From contig NZ_RCUA01000086.1 in the NCBI RefSeq assembly GCF_003731635.1, positions 62,001 through 126,000 on the forward strand: 64,000 nucleotides of DNA, written 5' to 3'. The first letter of the stretch is position 1; every line of letters begins with the position of its first letter. The position numbers and the translations under genes are program-made. Origin of the DNA: Marisediminitalea oceani (lineage in GTDB: Bacteria > Pseudomonadota > Gammaproteobacteria > Enterobacterales > Alteromonadaceae). This document shows, in pieces, positions 61,488 through 64,000 of the stretch. Below the pieces are notes generated by a model. It ran no database searches. It was not told where the DNA came from and worked only from the letters and a program-made list of their open reading frames with translations.

Positions 61488-61504
61488 CCAGTCACACTCA
61501 TTGT

Positions 61505-61544
61505 AAAAAAAGCGGCTGACAGGTATCTGTCAGTCGCTTTTTTA
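61505..61544. terminator. Bidirectional terminator after transaldolase
   Basis: Twelve-bp stem AGCGGCTGACAG/CTGTCAGTCGCT (one G-T pair), four-base loop, A-run on the left and T-run on the right. Confidence 0.9.
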
Positions 61545-61570
61545 ATTATACGAATACCGGTAGAAATGTA

Positions 61571-63091
61571 TTATTTATTGGTGGGTATGTGACCCTCAAT
61601 AAAGCGACGAACATCGTTAAACAGTTCAACCTTCGCCTCGCTGTTCACGTACATCATATGGCCCCCTTCATAATAGGTATACCAGATTTGCTCTGCGTTT
61701 ATTGCATGGCGGTTAAGGGTATATTCGGCATCAAAAAACGGCGTGACCAAATCGTAATATCCTGATGCTACCAACACATCTAACTGAGGGTTAATTCGCA
61801 ATGTCTCAGATAATTGTCCTGCCGTAGTAACGTAAGTTGGCTCCCAGGCACTACCGTCTTTATTAGTGCGGTAACGCCAGTAACGTCTTAGATCAGGGTC
61901 TGCCGGTGACAGGTACTGACGCTCCCAATCAACGTTCAGTGAGTTACGCAGATATACTTGCAGGGCGCTGTTAAAGGCGGCCGAGATGGTATCTGATGCC
62001 GCATCCCGTTTGGTGCTGTCATCCAGATCGTCACGCTCATCGCCTAAGTAGCGCGCATCCAGTAAGCCAACGGTTTTGCTTTCATCCCGCAATAACTCTT
62101 TAGCGAAGCGCCGTGCACTGATCCTTAAATCAGCGCGTTCCACGTATTGAGGACTTAAGCCGGTAAAGTAAGCCAGGCGCTCAACCAGTTGGCGTTTTTG
62201 TTCGGGCTTTAAACGGTTGCCGGCAAACAAGCCAGGCAGTAGTTCGTTGGTGGCAAACTGACGGGCCTGCTCCAGAAATGCCTGTTTATTCTGCGGTACC
62301 GGAGTAACTTTACCGTGATATAAAGCGGCTGCCGCCATGGTCGGAACGTAAGTAACATAGGAGATAATATTATCCGGGATATACGGCGATGAACCCTGAT
62401 AGTCCAGCGCCTGTGAAACAAACACCAGCCCGTTAATACTAATCTTCATGTTTTTTTGCAGTATGTTGGCCACGTAGGCCGCACGGGTGGTGCCGTAACT
62501 TTCACCAAGAATAAAAATCGGCGAACCCCAACGGTTATTCTCAGTCATCCAGGTACGGATAAACTCAGCCATCGACTGCGCATCTTCTTTAAGTCCCCAG
62601 AAGGCTTTACCTTCATACTCCCCCACAGCCCGGGAATATCCGGTGCCGACCGGGTCGATAAAGACCAGATCCGTGACATCCATGATTGAGTTGCCTGAGC
62701 TCTTAGGTAAATAAGGCGGTAACCCCGGATGGGATGCATCCGAAGGCACTTCAGCAAAAGCCGGCCCCAGGCCGCTCATGTGTAGCCAAACCGACGCCGA
62801 GCCCGGCCCGCCATTCCACACGAAAGTTACGGGCCGTTTAGCTGTTTCGGCTTTTTGCTTGGTATAGGCAAAGGAAAAGATACTGGCCTTGGGTTCGCCT
62901 TTTAAATCGCGTAGATAGGTTTCGCCCGCGGTAGCCCTGTAAGCAATTTTCTGACCGTTAAACTTACCACTGTGATTTGTGATGAACGCTTGCGGTGCTT
63001 CGACAGGGAGTTTTTCATCCTCGGCCTGTGCCGATGTCATCAACAAGCCAATTACCAGTAACCAGTACTTAGTCCCTAATCCAAAGCGCAT
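61571..63091 (-). CDS. Secreted S10-family serine carboxypeptidase-like peptidase
   Basis: 506 residues from the ATG at 63091, which follows GGTGGAG; the frame starts 11 codons earlier. The signal peptide ends TSAQAE. Peptidase S10 landmarks: FVWNGGPGSASVWLHMSGLG, VFIDPVGTGYSRAVG, the catalytic Ser in ILGESYGTTRAAYV, Asp in VLVASGYYDLVTPFFDAEY and His in EGGHMMYVNSEAKVE. It should remove C-terminal residues from peptides in the periplasm or outside the cell. Separate from the arabinose genes by the terminator; it is likely peptide scavenging. Confidence 0.9.
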   Translation of the reverse strand: MRFGLGTKYWLLVIGLLMTSAQAEDEKLPVEAPQAFITNHSGKFNGQKIAYRATAGETYLRDLKGEPKASIFSFAYTKQKAETAKRPVTFVWNGGPGSASVWLHMSGLGPAFAEVPSDASHPGLPPYLPKSSGNSIMDVTDLVFIDPVGTGYSRAVGEYEGKAFWGLKEDAQSMAEFIRTWMTENNRWGSPIFILGESYGTTRAAYVANILQKNMKISINGLVFVSQALDYQGSSPYIPDNIISYVTYVPTMAAAALYHGKVTPVPQNKQAFLEQARQFATNELLPGLFAGNRLKPEQKRQLVERLAYFTGLSPQYVERADLRISARRFAKELLRDESKTVGLLDARYLGDERDDLDDSTKRDAASDTISAAFNSALQVYLRNSLNVDWERQYLSPADPDLRRYWRYRTNKDGSAWEPTYVTTAGQLSETLRINPQLDVLVASGYYDLVTPFFDAEYTLNRHAINAEQIWYTYYEGGHMMYVNSEAKVELFNDVRRFIEGHIPTNK

Positions 63092-63294
63092 AGTTGCTCC
63101 ACCTGTTTTTAGATTTATTGCCATTTAAGTATATAGCGATTTCACCACAATACAGGCTACAAACGACGAGCTCACCCAAACCGATGATGAACATCCGGCA
63201 TAGCCGAATGAAAAATAATGTGGTCAAACCATCAATAAATGAGTATGTTAAATCCCGTTTTAGGATGTCCCACCATTAACAAGGAATGAGCTTT

Positions 63295-64000
63295 ATGAAG
63301 TTATTAAAGTCTGCCGCCCTTTTTCTGTTACCCACCACGATATCAGCGAACGCCAATGCAGAATACCTGATTAACCTGGCCGATTTTCCTGACTGGTTCC
63401 AACAATCCATGGCCAGAGAAACCAGTGTCGAAACCAGCGGAAAAATGGTTATCGAACGGTTGAATGTCGACGCCCAGGTAAAAGGCAAACCCGTGTTACA
63501 AGACAGCGGTAGCACCGACGTATGGTATTACACTATGGATATCGGCTCTGATTCACCGGTAGAATGTTACGCCTTTTTAGAGTTTGATGGCGCAGCCAAC
63601 TCCCTGCATGCCATTGTGGAACACAGCCTTGGCGGCGCAGAACAGATTAACGGAAAACCCTTATCCGGGCGTTTCACGCTGGGCCTGGATATGGGCATGA
63701 TTGGCGACACGCCTTTCCTGCAATTAGACACTTTATATAACTTAGGCGAAGGCAGCGAAAAGGTTGTCGGCGTATTAAAAGGGTTATCAGCTCAGACCAA
63801 CCAGAGCCTGCAAATTTGTGTGCATAATGAAATGGGCTATCAGCAGGCTTTCCACGACGTATTCGCCAGTTTTGTCCGGGCTTTTACGGCTAACGATAAG
63901 CAACCAGAACTGTATGAAGCCACCTACCGCATGACCATCAATGGTATACCGGTGGGTTACTCTCAGGAGAAACACACCATTGATCAGGACGGCGATATTG
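63295..64000 (+). CDS. Exported protein of unknown function, 5' part (continues beyond window)
   Basis: Opens at the ATG at 63295, preceded by AAGGA, and runs off the end without a stop after about 235 codons. The product begins with a signal peptide (MKLLKSAALFLLPTTISANA) and continues YLINLADFPDWFQQSMARE. It contains an EHSLGGAEQINGKPLSGRF segment and a repeated short motif (MTINGIPVGYSQ). No family was recognised. It is divergent from the S10 peptidase. Confidence 0.75.
   Translation, partial: MKLLKSAALFLLPTTISANANAEYLINLADFPDWFQQSMARETSVETSGKMVIERLNVDAQVKGKPVLQDSGSTDVWYYTMDIGSDSPVECYAFLEFDGAANSLHAIVEHSLGGAEQINGKPLSGRFTLGLDMGMIGDTPFLQLDTLYNLGEGSEKVVGVLKGLSAQTNQSLQICVHNEMGYQQAFHDVFASFVRAFTANDKQPELYEATYRMTINGIPVGYSQEKHTIDQDGDI

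Overview
The window looks like the chromosome of a marine gammaproteobacterium of the Alteromonas type. This rests on family resemblance: a vSGLT-like Na+/galactose symporter, TonB-dependent receptors paired with lipoprotein glycosidases, an SSB ending in DDDIPF, a DTW/TapT protein, and a REP-associated tyrosine transposase of a kind common in Alteromonadales. No rRNA or tRNA genes were seen, so the taxonomy is inference.

Layout. 1-1.5 kb: end of a LysR regulator, a possible small RNA, and ssb. 1.9-5.7 kb: Leloir galactose operon galT-galK-sglT (minus strand) behind two LacI-type operators. 5.9-9.8 kb: minus-strand cluster of a FadR/DgoR-like GntR regulator, an SDR sugar dehydrogenase, a TauE-type permease, a small membrane protein and an SMP-30 lactonase, which looks like the first steps of an oxidative sugar pathway. 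10.1-18 kb: a second sodium/sugar symporter, a secreted CE6/SASA-like esterase, an AEC permease, two divergent GH43 enzymes and an SLC13 permease. 18.2-21.7 kb: a three-gene GMC oxidoreductase / gluconate-2-dehydrogenase-subunit-3-like / ThuA cassette. 22-33 kb: pectin degradation, with a giant pectinesterase-pectate lyase lipoprotein interrupted by one in-frame TAG, a TonB-dependent receptor and a second pectate lyase. 33-35 kb: a RAYT transposase with tandem repeats on both sides, then an FKBP isomerase. 35-48.4 kb: arabinan degradation (GH127, GPH transporter, TonB-dependent receptor, two GH43 enzymes, GH51). 48.5-52.3 kb: housekeeping and envelope genes, including a Wzz-like protein fused to a degenerate tyrosine-recombinase domain. 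52.5-61.5 kb: L-arabinose operon araB-araD-araA-HAD-galM-GH43 (minus), with a transaldolase gene divergent from it. 61.6-64 kb: a secreted S10 peptidase and the start of an unknown exported protein.

How it fits together (inference from families). Pectate lyases and a pectin methylesterase open the pectin backbone. GH43, GH51 and GH127 enzymes strip arabinan and arabinofuranosides at the cell surface and in the periplasm. TonB-dependent receptors, the GPH carrier and the SSS symporters bring products in. Isomerase-kinase-epimerase enzymes turn L-arabinose into xylulose-5-phosphate for the pentose phosphate pathway, where transaldolase acts. Galactose, the other main side-chain sugar of rhamnogalacturonan I, enters the Leloir pathway. 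Two recurring AT-rich motifs (ATTGTATGA; TGTAATATAA-like) and a LacI-type palindrome mark probable regulons.

Most unusual items: the Wzz/pseudo-recombinase fusion, the amber-split pectinase, the promoter-to-terminator non-coding interval at about 560-845, the recurring ATTGTATGA operator, and an alpha/beta hydrolase with Glu in place of the nucleophile Ser. All boundaries come from reading the sequence; no database search was run.
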